Assembly (NCBI GenBank): GCA_944325195.1 | Contig: CALUZB010000002.1 | Span: forward strand, 1-64,000 | Length of the DNA stretch: 64,000 bases | From: an uncultured Desulfovibrionaceae bacterium | Lineage (GTDB): Bacteria; Desulfobacterota; Desulfovibrionia; Desulfovibrionales; Desulfovibrionaceae | Reading direction: 5' to 3' | Shown: positions 51,246-59,716 of the stretch, one piece after another | How the letters are laid out: each line of letters starts with the position of its first letter | Position numbering within the stretch: the stretch's first letter is position 1 | Position numbers and translations under genes: made by a program | The notes under the pieces: generated by a model | Told to the model about the DNA's origin: nothing | The model's input: only the letters and a program-made list of their open reading frames with translations | The model's database searches: none

Positions 51246-52358
51246 TCAATCAGTTTCGGTTACGGCCTTGTGCAGGGCGCGGGGGGTGTCCACATTCCGG
51301 TTCAGAGCCATGCCGATTTCATAGGCAAAAAGCTGTAGAGCGGGCAGGGCCAGAAAGGCGGAGCAGGGCCCGCACGCGGGGGGCAGTTGCCAGAGATCTC
51401 CGGCCCCGGGGATTTGCCCGGGATTGCACAGGGCGATGATTTTGCAACCCTGCTGTTTCAGGGCGTTCAGATCCTGAATGGTGCGGGGCAGGTGCCGGTC
51501 CGGCAGGGCCAGGGCGAATACGGGGGCGCTTTCATCAAGCAGGGTGCGCGCACCATGAGGAATGGAGCCCAGAGACAGGCCTTCGGCATGGATATAGGTT
51601 ATCTCTTTGAACTTAAGCGCCCCTTCCAGGGCCAGGGGGTAATTCAGACCGCGGCCCGCAAAGAAGAAGTGCCGGAAATTCTTATACTTCAGGGCCAGAG
51701 CGCGGGCCGTATTTTTGGTTTCCGGCAGGGAAAAAGCCACAGTTTCCGGCAGTTGAAGCAGATCTTCCAGAAGCGCGGCGCAGTCCGCGGCGGTGAGCGT
51801 CTCTTTTCTCCGCGCCCAGTAAACGGCCAGCATCAGGAGGTAAATCATCTGAGCGGAAAGGCTTTTTGTGGCGGGAACGGCTGTTTCCTTGCCCGATGCG
51901 GCAAGCAGGGTTATGTCCGCCGCTGCGGCCAGCCTGGAGTCTGGGGTACTGGTAAGTGCGATTATCCGGCGGTCGGCTTCTTTCAGATGCCTGACCACGG
52001 CCAGGGTATCGGCGCTTTCCCCGGACTGGCTTATGACCAGTGCGATTTCGTTTTTCAGGAATACAGGGGTTCGATAGCGGGTTTCGCTGGCAATGTCGGT
52101 GATTACCGGTATGGCGGCCAGACTTTCAATTTGCGCGCCCCCCCACATACCGGCATGGGCGGAACTGCCGCAAGCCGCTATTCTGATGACTTCGGGAACG
52201 GGAAAGGCGTCCAGTTCCGGGAACAGAACCCGTTTATGCACTGCGTCCAGTCTGCCGTTCAGGCAGGCGGCCAGCACCTCGGGCTGCTCCATTATTTCCT
52301 TGAGCAGATGCTTGGGGTAGGTTGGGGACTCGGGTTGCGGCAAAGCGACAACGGACAT
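51246..52358 (-). CDS. GlmS-like isomerase half, two SIS domains, no glutaminase
   Basis: The 370-residue protein has only the two SIS domains of glucosamine-6-phosphate synthase. It opens with YPKHLLKEIMEQPEVLAACL, as the second half of GlmS does. SIS1 (about 45-180) has RIAACGSSAHAGM and LVISQSGESADTLAVVRH. SIS2 (about 210-350) has FFFAGRGLNYPLALEGALK and the HAEGLSLGSIPHG region. The end, NVDTPRALHKAVTETD, keeps the lysine equivalent to GlmS Lys603. The class II amidotransferase half and its Cys1 are absent. The protein may use free ammonia or act as a sugar-phosphate isomerase or deaminase. It lies nine bases upstream of polA in the same direction. Confidence 0.8.
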   Translation of the reverse strand: MSVVALPQPESPTYPKHLLKEIMEQPEVLAACLNGRLDAVHKRVLFPELDAFPVPEVIRIAACGSSAHAGMWGGAQIESLAAIPVITDIASETRYRTPVFLKNEIALVISQSGESADTLAVVRHLKEADRRIIALTSTPDSRLAAAADITLLAASGKETAVPATKSLSAQMIYLLMLAVYWARRKETLTAADCAALLEDLLQLPETVAFSLPETKNTARALALKYKNFRHFFFAGRGLNYPLALEGALKFKEITYIHAEGLSLGSIPHGARTLLDESAPVFALALPDRHLPRTIQDLNALKQQGCKIIALCNPGQIPGAGDLWQLPPACGPCSAFLALPALQLFAYEIGMALNRNVDTPRALHKAVTETD

Positions 52359-52708
52359 TTGATCAGACCTTCCTTTCCTGAGCTCAAAAGCGTTCAGACC
52401 AGGTTAACTTTGAGCCGGTCACACAAAAAAAGCGCGCTGCCCGCAAGTTGCGACGGGCGGCTGTTCCCTGTTTGCAGCCCCGGCGGGAGCAGAGGGGGCA
52501 GACCGGCCCGTCCGGGCAATACTGCCGACTTAAGGCGCAACCGTTGCTCCGGCTGATTATACCCTTTATTGAACCGGGCTGGCAAGCGGAATGTGCTCCG
52601 GGGGCGCGTCCGCTTTGTCCGGGTCCGGCCCGGGTTTGCGGACGGACCCGGTAAAACCCGACAGGGCTGAGGCGGCGCCGTCAAGTAATGGTTGCGGCGT
52701 TTGTCCGG
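52359..52708. other. Spacer with a GC-rich hairpin between rdgB and the GlmS-like gene
   Basis: No gene. CCGGGTCC and GGACCCGG form a perfect eight-base pair near 52619-52660 with a 17-base loop. No T run follows on either strand. Confidence 0.4.
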
Positions 52709-53347
52709 TTAAGGGGCGGGGCGCCAGAACCCGTTCCATTGGGCGAGCAGGGCGGCCAGGGCCTTTCCCCGGTGGCTGCGCGCGTTTTTTTCCGCCGGGC
52801 TCAGTTCGGCCGCGTGCAGACCGGAGTGGGAGTCGATAAACACCGGGTCATAGCCGAACCCGTTGCTTCCCTTGGGCGCCAAGGCGATGCTCCCGTCCCA
52901 GAAGCCCTCCGCCGTAATTTCCCGGCCGTCGGGGCTTACCGCGGCCACGGCGCAGCAGAAACGGGCCTTGCGTTCGGGAGCGGGCACGTCCTGCAACTCG
53001 GCCAGCAGCTTGGCGATGTTCGTGGCATCGGTTCCGGGTATGAGTCGGCCGTTTTCCAGTTTGTCGCTGTAACGGGCGGAGTACACCCCCGGCGCGCCGC
53101 CCAGTGCGTCCACCATCAGGCCGGAGTCGTCGGCAATGGCGTAAATTCCGGCGGTTGCGGCGGCGTAGCGGGCTTTTTTCAGCGCATTGGCCATAAAGGT
53201 ATGGCCGTCCTCCTTCACCTCTGCCAGTTGGGGGAAATTTTCCAGCCCTAAGACTACCAGGTTGTGTGAACTGAGCAGGTCTGATAGTTCTTTAATCTTG
53301 CCTTGATTTCCGGTTGCAAGCAGAACTGTGTACAGGGGCGTTTTCAT
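52709..53347 (-). CDS. rdgB: XTP/dITP diphosphatase (RdgB/HAM1)
   Basis: The 212-residue house-cleaning enzyme hydrolyses non-canonical purine triphosphates. LLATGNQGKIKELSDLL starts the fold, DGHTFMANALKKARYAA and AIADDSGLMVDALGGAPG follow with the SARY motif, and APKGSNGFGYDPVFI holds the metal site. The ATG at 53347 with AGGAACC upstream is preferred to the longer frame to 53458. Confidence 0.94.
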   Translation of the reverse strand: MKTPLYTVLLATGNQGKIKELSDLLSSHNLVVLGLENFPQLAEVKEDGHTFMANALKKARYAAATAGIYAIADDSGLMVDALGGAPGVYSARYSDKLENGRLIPGTDATNIAKLLAELQDVPAPERKARFCCAVAAVSPDGREITAEGFWDGSIALAPKGSNGFGYDPVFIDSHSGLHAAELSPAEKNARSHRGKALAALLAQWNGFWRPAP

Positions 53348-53522
53348 TAAAGGTTCCTTTGTGGTTTGGTCTCTCCCGAAAAGGCGGGAAGGAAGAAGTT
53401 GACAAACGGCTTTGCCGCTGCAATCATTTCCGCAACTCCTCCACCTTATGGAGGGCAATCTGTGCGGCGCGGCGGATTGGCGGCGGGCCGGGTTTAACCA
53501 TTATTGATGTGAGGTCATTAGC
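53348..53522. other. Divergent spacer rdgB / hydroxyacid dehydrogenase
   Basis: This 175-base spacer serves two diverging genes and should hold both promoters. I see no strong consensus. A GAGGT ribosome site precedes the rightward gene. Confidence 0.35.
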
Positions 53523-54509
53523 ATGTTTCAGAACAAATTTACAGGCGGCGGAAAACCGAAAATTGTGATCCTTGACGGGCAGACTGTGGGCGCGGAGCAG
53601 GATCTGTCCGCTCTGGCCGAGCTTGGCGAACTGACAGTGTTCGGCCTGACCGGCCCGGAACAGACGGCTTCCCGCATTCAGGACGCCGATATTGTGCTGA
53701 CCAACAAGGTGCATCTGGGTGAGGCGGAAATGGCGGCTGCTCCCAACTTAGGCATGATCGGAATTTTCGCTACCGGATACAACATAATTGATCTTGAGGC
53801 GGCCCGGCGCAGAAAGATTGTGGTGTGTAACGTGAAGGGCTATTCCACCAATTCGGTGGTGCAGCATGTGTTCGGCCTGCTGATTGCTCTGGCCGGGGGC
53901 ATCTGCCGGCACAACCAGGCTGTGCAGGCCGGGGAATGGGCTGATTCGCCCACCTTCAGTTTCTGGAAGCAGCCCACCAGGGAAATAGCCGGTAAAACCA
54001 TCGGCATTGTCGGCTTCGGCGATATCGGCTCCGGAGTGGGCCGGGTGGCCCACGCTTTCGGCATGTCGGTGCTGGCCTATTCGCCGCGTCCCAAACCGGA
54101 ACCGGGATACACTCCGTTTGCATTTGTGGGGCTGGACGAGCTGTTCTCCCGCGCGGACTACATCAGCCTGAACTGTCCTTTAACTCCGGAAACTGCTGGG
54201 CTGATCAATCTGAATACCCTTTCCAAAATGAAGCGCGAGGCAGTGCTGATTAACTGCGGGCGGGGCGGTCTGGTGAATGAGGCGGATTTGCGCCGCGCTC
54301 TGGAGCAGGGGATTATTGCGGGCGCCGGTCTGGATGTGACCGAAACCGAGCCCATGCCCCGGGAAAGTCCGTTGTTTCAGGCGCCCAACTGCATCATCAC
54401 TCCACACATCGCCTGGGCCACAGTGGAGGCCAGAGAGCGGCTGGTGAAGGAAGTGGCGGCCAATATCCGGAATTATCTGGCCGGAACGCCCAGTAATGTG
54501 GTCAATTAA
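53523..54509 (+). CDS. D-2-hydroxyacid dehydrogenase, glycerate dehydrogenase-like
   Basis: This is a 328-residue NAD-dependent enzyme. KTIGIVGFGDIGSGVGRVAH is the nucleotide loop near residue 160. NCGRGGLVNEADLRRAL holds the arginine, GAGLDVTETEPMPRESP the glutamate and CIITPHIAWATVEARERL the histidine. The VQHVFGLLIALAGG segment and the HIAWAT form resemble glycerate or hydroxypyruvate reductases (HprA) rather than SerA, and no ACT domain follows. The ATG at 53523 has GAGGT upstream. It is a single-gene unit facing right. Confidence 0.85.
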   Translation: MFQNKFTGGGKPKIVILDGQTVGAEQDLSALAELGELTVFGLTGPEQTASRIQDADIVLTNKVHLGEAEMAAAPNLGMIGIFATGYNIIDLEAARRRKIVVCNVKGYSTNSVVQHVFGLLIALAGGICRHNQAVQAGEWADSPTFSFWKQPTREIAGKTIGIVGFGDIGSGVGRVAHAFGMSVLAYSPRPKPEPGYTPFAFVGLDELFSRADYISLNCPLTPETAGLINLNTLSKMKREAVLINCGRGGLVNEADLRRALEQGIIAGAGLDVTETEPMPRESPLFQAPNCIITPHIAWATVEARERLVKEVAANIRNYLAGTPSNVVN

Positions 54510-55161
54510 GCGGGTTGATTTTTAACGCCCGCTTCGGAGTTAGCAGCGGAAGTGATATTTTCGCCTACGCCCACGCGGCGGACAGCGCTCTCCGCGGTCA
54601 GAGGTTTTTCAGATTGACTGCCGCACAGATCAAACATAACGCCGGTTGCGTTTCACGGGAAAAACCGCTTTTTCCGTGAAGCGCACGGCGCACGGCCTCC
54701 GGCGGCCTCATTGCCGGGGGGGCGGGGTATGGCTGAACTTTACGGCCGCGGTAAGTACGGCTGTAGTTTGGGCAGGAGACACGCCCGACGGTGAATGCCC
54801 GTCGTCTATTCGGGCAGGGGCGGGCCGCTTTCGCGCCGTAGTTTTTCCGCCTGATTTTGACGGCGAGGGGGTCACCGCCCGGTTGCTTTAAGTCGGAACT
54901 GCCGACACCCCCGGCCCGGCTGGAGTTGACGGGCGGTTGCCGGATAACCGGGTTTATCGTCACTGCGACTGAGCCTGTCTCAGTCGACTTGGCCGGCGTC
55001 CCGGACGTTTCCGTCAATTGCGGCAAATGTAAGAGGTTGTATCAGAGGTAATGCGCGGACAGGCCGGGCTTGCGGATTGAATACGGGCCGGACAAGTGTC
55101 CGGCCCGGGGTTGGATTTGCGGCCGAGGGAGTTCAGCGTAGGCCTTTCAGATTAGAGCATG
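54510..55161. other. Large non-coding region with strong hairpins
   Basis: About 650 bases without a supported gene. AAGCGGG/CCCGCTT with a 13-base loop follows the hydroxyacid dehydrogenase stop at about 54510-54537 and could be a weak terminator. A GCGTTTCACGG/CCGTGAAGCGC hairpin with A and T tracts lies at about 54650-54683; its CACGGGAAAAACCGC core resembles the flank of the palindromic element at 40.0 kb. A perfect 11-base hairpin, CGGGCCGGACA/TGTCCGGCCCG, lies at 55084-55107. A 142-codon leftward frame (54598-55026) is basic and proline-rich without a ribosome site, and I do not call it. Confidence 0.5.
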
Positions 55162-55356
55162 TTATTGCCTGACACTACCTGTTTTTATTCCGGATGCATC
55201 ATACACATCATACCCGCCCGAACTGTTTTCCCGGGTACTGCCTGTTTTTTTCCCGGCTGAATCATAGTGGTCCGCAGAAATCGCAGGGCATGCAAAGATA
55301 TTCAAGACAGCTACGATAAGCGCACATCTTTTGAAAAGTTTTATGAGGTTATACAT
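55162..55356 (-). CDS. Small secreted protein with two DxxGxxxGSxR repeats
   Basis: The 64-residue protein starts at the ATG at 55356 with GGAG upstream; longer frames begin at 55377. It has a signal peptide: MYNLIKLFKRCALIVAVLN, then an FACPAISA end with a likely cleavage at AISA-DH. The mature part is about 38 residues with two copies of a YDxxGxKTGSxR unit: YDSAGKKTGSTREN and YDASGIKTGSVRQ. It is probably periplasmic. The repeat is like short motifs in small secreted proteins of unknown role. No function is assigned. Confidence 0.6.
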   Translation of the reverse strand: MYNLIKLFKRCALIVAVLNIFACPAISADHYDSAGKKTGSTRENSSGGYDVYDASGIKTGSVRQ

Positions 55357-55422
55357 ATAAAGCTCCATTGAAAGCAAGCAACTTTTAAAGCCGACTGCCC
55401 TGATTATAAGGTTGAGTTGAAT

Positions 55423-56739
55423 TCAATCTTCAGACAATTCTGCCCGGCGGGTGAAAATATACACCCGTTTCATTGCGCCATCGCCTTTGCTGCGGGTTTC
55501 AATGTCTTCTTCTTCCTGCAGAATCATGTGTACAATGCGCCGATGATATGAAGACAGGGGCCGGGTGTACTGGGTTCTCCCGGTTTCTCTGGCCCGTTCT
55601 GCCAGGCGCAGGGAAAGCTCCCGTAACTTCTGCTCCTGGCGCTCCTTATATTCTCCGGTATCCAGGTGCACATGCACCGCCGCTTCCATTCGGCGTGAAA
55701 TAATCCTGCTTGCCATGTATTGCAGGGCGGAAAGGGTCTGACCCTCGCGTCCGATAATCAGCCCGGAAGCGTCCGCACAGTCGATGCCTGCCTCAATACG
55801 TCCGTTTTTAATGCACACAGTTATTTCCGCATTGTCGCAAATGGGCTTCAGAAGCTCGCCAAGAGTCTCTTTAACCAGCAGCATGGCTTTTTCCTGATCT
55901 ATATCAGCAAGAGTGCGCAAACCGGATTCAGGCGCGTCGAAATCCATGGGGAAATCCACGCTGTCCGGAAACTCGTCGCTTGGAGTGGGGGCCGGGAATT
56001 CGGGGGAGCGGTCACTATAACCTGAATCGGAAAACGTCGCGCTGCGCCTGCGTTCACCCGATTTACCCTCACGCCTGTCGGACGCGCGTTCAAAACGCCC
56101 GGTTTTTAAATCGCTGCGCCGGTGGTCTCTGTTTTCGGTCTGACTTTCCTCAGATGCTTCAGTGCGTTCGCGGTTGCGGGCGGCGTCCTGCCCCCGGCCG
56201 CGGGAGCGCGGTACTCCCGGTTTGGGGGAACGGGACCGCATTGCCCTTTCCACCCCGCGTTTTTCCGGAGCGGACTTGTCTTGCCGCCCGGCCTCTTTCA
56301 GTTCGGCCTCACTTTGGAGATTTTCTCCGATCTGCTGTTGCTGAGCGTGCTCGCTGGCATCTCTCTCCGGTTCCGGCCGGAGGGTTTCCTCGCCGAAATT
56401 TTTCATGCCTGGTTGACGGCGCGGGCGCTCCCGCCCCGCTGGTTTCAGGTCAGCCCTCTCGGCACGCTCGACGGAAGCCTGACGGCGCGGTGCGCGTTCA
56501 ACGGCTGGTTGCGCGTTTCTGTCCGGTTTTTCTCTGCTCAAGTCCGGGGTATAGTTTTCCACAGATGCCTGTTTTGCCAGTATTTTGGCTTTTTTTGCGC
56601 CAACCAGTCCAAAAATGCCGGTTTTTGAGTCATTTACTATTTCAACTTCCAGTTTTTCTCTGGGCAGATCGTAATATTTGCAGGCGGCCTCAATCGCTTC
56701 ATCCAAGCTGCGCCCTGTGAATTCTTTTGCGCCTTTCAT
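55423..56739 (-). CDS. jag: Jag/KhpB-like RNA-binding protein
   Basis: The 438-residue protein has three parts. Residues 1-50 are a Jag-N domain (KGAKEFTGRSLDEAIEAACK, GIFGLVGAKKAKIL). From 60 to about 280 lies a long Arg/Glu/Pro-rich disordered stretch, unusual in length. A KH domain (about 285-360) has SGLIIGREGQTLSALQYM, and an R3H domain (about 370-430) has RPLSSYHRRIVHMILQ. Jag binds RNA and is linked with cell division and wall synthesis. It stands next to yidC as usual, 153 bases away. GAGGATTACTG precedes the ATG. Confidence 0.92.
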   Translation of the reverse strand: MKGAKEFTGRSLDEAIEAACKYYDLPREKLEVEIVNDSKTGIFGLVGAKKAKILAKQASVENYTPDLSREKPDRNAQPAVERAPRRQASVERAERADLKPAGRERPRRQPGMKNFGEETLRPEPERDASEHAQQQQIGENLQSEAELKEAGRQDKSAPEKRGVERAMRSRSPKPGVPRSRGRGQDAARNRERTEASEESQTENRDHRRSDLKTGRFERASDRREGKSGERRRSATFSDSGYSDRSPEFPAPTPSDEFPDSVDFPMDFDAPESGLRTLADIDQEKAMLLVKETLGELLKPICDNAEITVCIKNGRIEAGIDCADASGLIIGREGQTLSALQYMASRIISRRMEAAVHVHLDTGEYKERQEQKLRELSLRLAERARETGRTQYTRPLSSYHRRIVHMILQEEEDIETRSKGDGAMKRVYIFTRRAELSED

Positions 56740-56892
56740 CAGTAATCCTCATATCTACAACTCATTTCATCTCGCCTTACCGGCGATGTATGTGGGACAC
56801 TCCGCCGAAAAAAGTGGTTTTCGGCCGTTCACGACGGCAGAGCCGCCGCACGGGATTGTCGTCCGGTGTTGGAAGCCTGTAAAACAGGTTCC
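56740..56892. other. jag-yidC spacer
   Basis: About 150 bases without a gene. Confidence 0.3.
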
Positions 56893-58638
56893 TCAGGCCG
56901 GTACATCTGAGTTCTTGTTCTTTGGGGCCGGTTTCGGTTTTTGGGAAACCGCGTTGTCTCCTTTCTTATCGCCTTTGCCGTTTCTGGTGTTGCGCATGGT
57001 CAGATATTGCTGGCCCAGCGAGAACAGCAGGTTCACCAGCCAGTAAACCACCAGGCCCGACGGGAAGCCGGCGAAAAGAATGGTGAACACAACAGGCATG
57101 AACAACATGATTTTGGCCTGGGTGGGATCTCCCATCGGCGGGCTCATTTTCTGCTGAATGAACATGCACACCCCCATGATTATCGGGGTGATGTAAAACG
57201 GGTCTCTGGAAGAGAGGTCGGCAAGCCAGGTGATGTCGGTGAACGGCAGATACTCAATAAACGGGGCATGCCTGAGCTCCACGGCGTTCAGCAGGCCCTG
57301 GTAAAGGCCGATGAACACGGGAATTTGCAGGAGCAGAGGCATACAGCCGCCGGCCGGGTTGATCTTATAGGTTTTGTAAAGCCGCATGGTCTCTTGGGAG
57401 GCCATCTGGCGGTCGTCTTTATATTTCTCCTGGATTTTCTTGATCATCGGCTGGAGCTGGCGCATTTTTTCCATGGATTTGTAGCTCTTGCGCGACAGGG
57501 GCCAGAGTGCGATTTTAATGAGCACAGTCAGGATGATGATCGCAACGCCGTAGTTACCTACATACTGATAAATCCAGGTCAGGAACATGATCATCGGTTC
57601 GGCGATGAACCAGAACCAGCCGTAGTCCATGGCGTCTTTCAGATCGGCCGGAGCTGCTTCCAGGTCTTTTCTGACTTTGGGACCGAGAAAATACTGCACT
57701 TTGGTGTCGATTGGGCTGTTGCTCGGTAGAGTGAGTTTGGGTCCGTTCAAAGTGATCCCATAGACGCCGTCGTTCAGAAGGGCTTTGAATGCGCTGGGCG
57801 AATCAGTGATCACCGCGGCCATGAAAAAGTTCGATTGCACACTGCCCCACAGCACCGCGGCGTTTTGCACGCCTGCGAGCAGTTCATCTTCGTCCTGCTC
57901 AAAGTCGAATTTGTGGTTGGCGGTCAGAAAGCCGATTTTATTGAAGTTACGTCCGTCTCCGCCGTCGCCCACCAGATCGCCGGTTTTCATGCTGTAGCCA
58001 AGGGTGAAGGACAGGGCCTGTCCGCTTAAGTTCTCGATGTGAACAGCTTCATCGATTAAATAGGAATCGGCGTGAAAGGTGAGGGTGCGGGTGAGCCTGA
58101 TCCCGGAATATTCCCAGACAAATTGCAGTTCACCGCTCTGTCCGTCGCTCAAATTCAGGCTCTCACTTTGGGAAGACCAGCTTCCGATTTTCCAGGTGGG
58201 GCTTTCGTTGAGTAGAAGGCCCATGGGCGCGGCCGGCGCGGCGCTGGAATTTACAATGGGAAACGGACTGTCATCGGTAAGAGTTTTAGCGTAGCGGGCA
58301 AGGGTGAAGCTGGTCAGAATGCCCCCGGTGGAGTTGAATTCCGCCTGGTAGAGGGGGGTGGTAACGGAAACAGCCCGGCCCTGGGGCAGTTCCGGCGCGG
58401 CGTCAAGCTGCAGAGACGCCCCGGCGTTCAACCGGGTTTGATTGCCCGCGGCCGGATTCAGGGCGGCGTCCGCGGGCGCAAGCACCGGCGCTGCGGAGTT
58501 GGTGGCGTTTTCACTCACCGCGGCCGGTTGCATGAGGGGCTCCTCGGGCACCAGCCCCAGGGCGGTCTGCAATTGGTTCCAGCCGATAATCACAGCCAGG
58601 GTCAATGCAATGGCGATTATGTATCTGTAGTTTTCCAT
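56893..58638 (-). CDS. yidC: Membrane protein insertase YidC
   Basis: The 581-residue insertase has an N-terminal span (YRYIIAIALTLAVIIGWNQL), a large periplasmic beta domain (about 90-350) as in Gram-negative YidC, and the insertase core at 365-560: AIIILTVLIKIALWPLSRKS with the conserved cytoplasmic arginine region and then YPPGL-like spans ending with FTILFAGFPSGLVVYWLVN. A short charged tail follows. It stands six bases upstream of yidD in the leftward rpmH-rnpA-yidD-yidC order. Confidence 0.96.
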   Translation of the reverse strand: MENYRYIIAIALTLAVIIGWNQLQTALGLVPEEPLMQPAAVSENATNSAAPVLAPADAALNPAAGNQTRLNAGASLQLDAAPELPQGRAVSVTTPLYQAEFNSTGGILTSFTLARYAKTLTDDSPFPIVNSSAAPAAPMGLLLNESPTWKIGSWSSQSESLNLSDGQSGELQFVWEYSGIRLTRTLTFHADSYLIDEAVHIENLSGQALSFTLGYSMKTGDLVGDGGDGRNFNKIGFLTANHKFDFEQDEDELLAGVQNAAVLWGSVQSNFFMAAVITDSPSAFKALLNDGVYGITLNGPKLTLPSNSPIDTKVQYFLGPKVRKDLEAAPADLKDAMDYGWFWFIAEPMIMFLTWIYQYVGNYGVAIIILTVLIKIALWPLSRKSYKSMEKMRQLQPMIKKIQEKYKDDRQMASQETMRLYKTYKINPAGGCMPLLLQIPVFIGLYQGLLNAVELRHAPFIEYLPFTDITWLADLSSRDPFYITPIIMGVCMFIQQKMSPPMGDPTQAKIMLFMPVVFTILFAGFPSGLVVYWLVNLLFSLGQQYLTMRNTRNGKGDKKGDNAVSQKPKPAPKNKNSDVPA

Positions 58639-58644
58639 GCCGTA

Positions 58645-58923
58645 TCAATCCTTATGCGATGAACGTTCGCCTGAAGCGGCGGGCGGCACGGGGTCAAATC
58701 CCCCTTTGCACAGGGGGTGGCACCGGGCCAGCCGTCGGAGAATCAGGAATATGCCGAAAAGCAGACCCCTTTCCTGAAGGGCCTGCCGGGCATACTCTGA
58801 ACACGTGGGCTGAAAGCGGCAAGAGGAAACGTATAGCGGCGAGATGCAGTACTGATACAGCGTTACCAGCACTATGCCGGCATTGCGGGGTAAAGTGGCG
58901 ATTTGATACAATAAACGCTTCAC
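58645..58923 (-). CDS. yidD: Membrane protein insertion efficiency factor YidD
   Basis: The 92-residue protein has the family core: [34 protein letters not shown] and [17 protein letters not shown]. It is membrane-attached and aids insertion by YidC. The start is a GTG at 58923 overlapping the rnpA stop (GTGA). Confidence 0.94.
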   Translation of the reverse strand: MKRLLYQIATLPRNAGIVLVTLYQYCISPLYVSSCRFQPTCSEYARQALQERGLLFGIFLILRRLARCHPLCKGGFDPVPPAASGERSSHKD

Positions 58924-59324
58924 ATCTGACCTTGAGAGCCGGACTTAAGACTTAAACGTGGTGAAATTTCCCGCTTAAGCCGCTGCAACAGGGGCAAAAG
59001 TTCCTGCTCAAGTATGCTCAGGTTGAGCTTGTCCGCATTCAGGTGGCGTTTGGGCACAGCCACAATACTTAAGCCTGCTGGAATCAGAGCCTGGTGCAGT
59101 CTGAAAAACTCGCGCAATACCCGTTTAATTCGGTTCCGCGTAACGGCCTTGCCGCTTTTGCGTGAAATGGCCGTTCCCACTTTCCAGGGCAGCCCGCTAT
59201 CCGCTTCCCAACGGGCGAACAGGATGAAATGCCTGGAGTGGCAGCGTTGTCCTTGTTCATAGCAGATTACAAAGTCTGCCCGCTTCAACAGCCTGTTTTC
59301 TTTCTTGAAGTTTAAACGGTTAAT
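58920..59324 (-). CDS. rnpA: Ribonuclease P protein component, start uncertain
   Basis: The protein binds the RNase P RNA for tRNA 5' maturation. [20 protein letters not shown] starts the fold and [19 protein letters not shown] holds the RNR motif. The frame is open to 59468 through the whole of rpmH, but the only standard starts are TTG codons: at 59468, with no ribosome site, and at 59288, which would cut off the first strand. I place the start at an ATT at 59324, after AGGCAGAAAGAG, as a working choice giving 134 residues. Nested rpmH and rnpA are known in Thermus. The family call is firm; the start is not. Confidence 0.85.
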   Translation of the reverse strand: MNRLNFKKENRLLKRADFVICYEQGQRCHSRHFILFARWEADSGLPWKVGTAISRKSGKAVTRNRIKRVLREFFRLHQALIPAGLSIVAVPKRHLNADKLNLSILEQELLPLLQRLKREISPRLSLKSGSQGQM

Positions 59325-59446
59325 CTCTTTCTGCCTTTGGCGCGGCGGGCGGAGAGCACAGCCCGGCCCGAAGAGGTTCTCATGCGCAAACGGAAGCCGT
59401 GGGTGCGCACTCTGCGGATTTTGCTGGGTTGGTAAGTTCTTTTCAT
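59312..59446 (-). CDS. rpmH: 50S ribosomal protein L34
   Basis: The 44-residue protein [20 protein letters not shown] is a complete L34 with the [20 protein letters not shown] end. The ATG at 59446 has an AGGAG six bases upstream; the frame to 59521 is only read-through. It is the first gene of the rpmH-rnpA-yidD-yidC unit. Confidence 0.96.
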   Translation of the reverse strand: MKRTYQPSKIRRVRTHGFRLRMRTSSGRAVLSARRAKGRKRLTV

Positions 59447-59554
59447 GATTACTCCTGGTATATGGCAAGCTGAATTTATATTGGCAATCACCGCCGCCTG
59501 GAAACGCGGCAGTTCAAACAAACCCGGATTTTAAAGTTACGCGCAATGTGATTA

Positions 59555-59645
59555 GGTGCGCTGAAAAAAAGCACAATGCCCTAAATCAGGTACAAAAGCA
59601 AGTTCTTGTACCCGTTATTTTGCAATCAGGCAAGCGAAATTTATT
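59555..59645 (-). promoter_or_regulatory. rpmH promoter region with a 7-base inverted repeat
   Basis: On the minus strand TTGCTT and CATTGT are 17 bases apart near 59580-59610, a plausible but weak promoter for rpmH. GGTACAA and TTGTACC form a perfect seven-base inverted repeat at the same place (about 59598-59622) and could be an operator. No DnaA boxes are visible, so this is not the origin. Confidence 0.4.
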
Positions 59646-59716
59646 TTGTGATTTTTCGGTTGAAAATCAGATTTAATCCTTATTTCAGGTTTATATTATT
59701 AAAAAACAGCCTTAAC

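Noticed and set aside
54598-55026. A 142-codon leftward frame in the gene desert
   Set aside because: It is proline- and arginine-rich without a ribosome site or family pattern, and it covers strong hairpins; it looks like a chance frame in GC-rich sequence.
59522-59716. A possible replication origin upstream of rpmH
   Set aside because: No DnaA boxes of the TTATCCACA type and no dnaA gene are visible, although rpmH often lies close to the origin.
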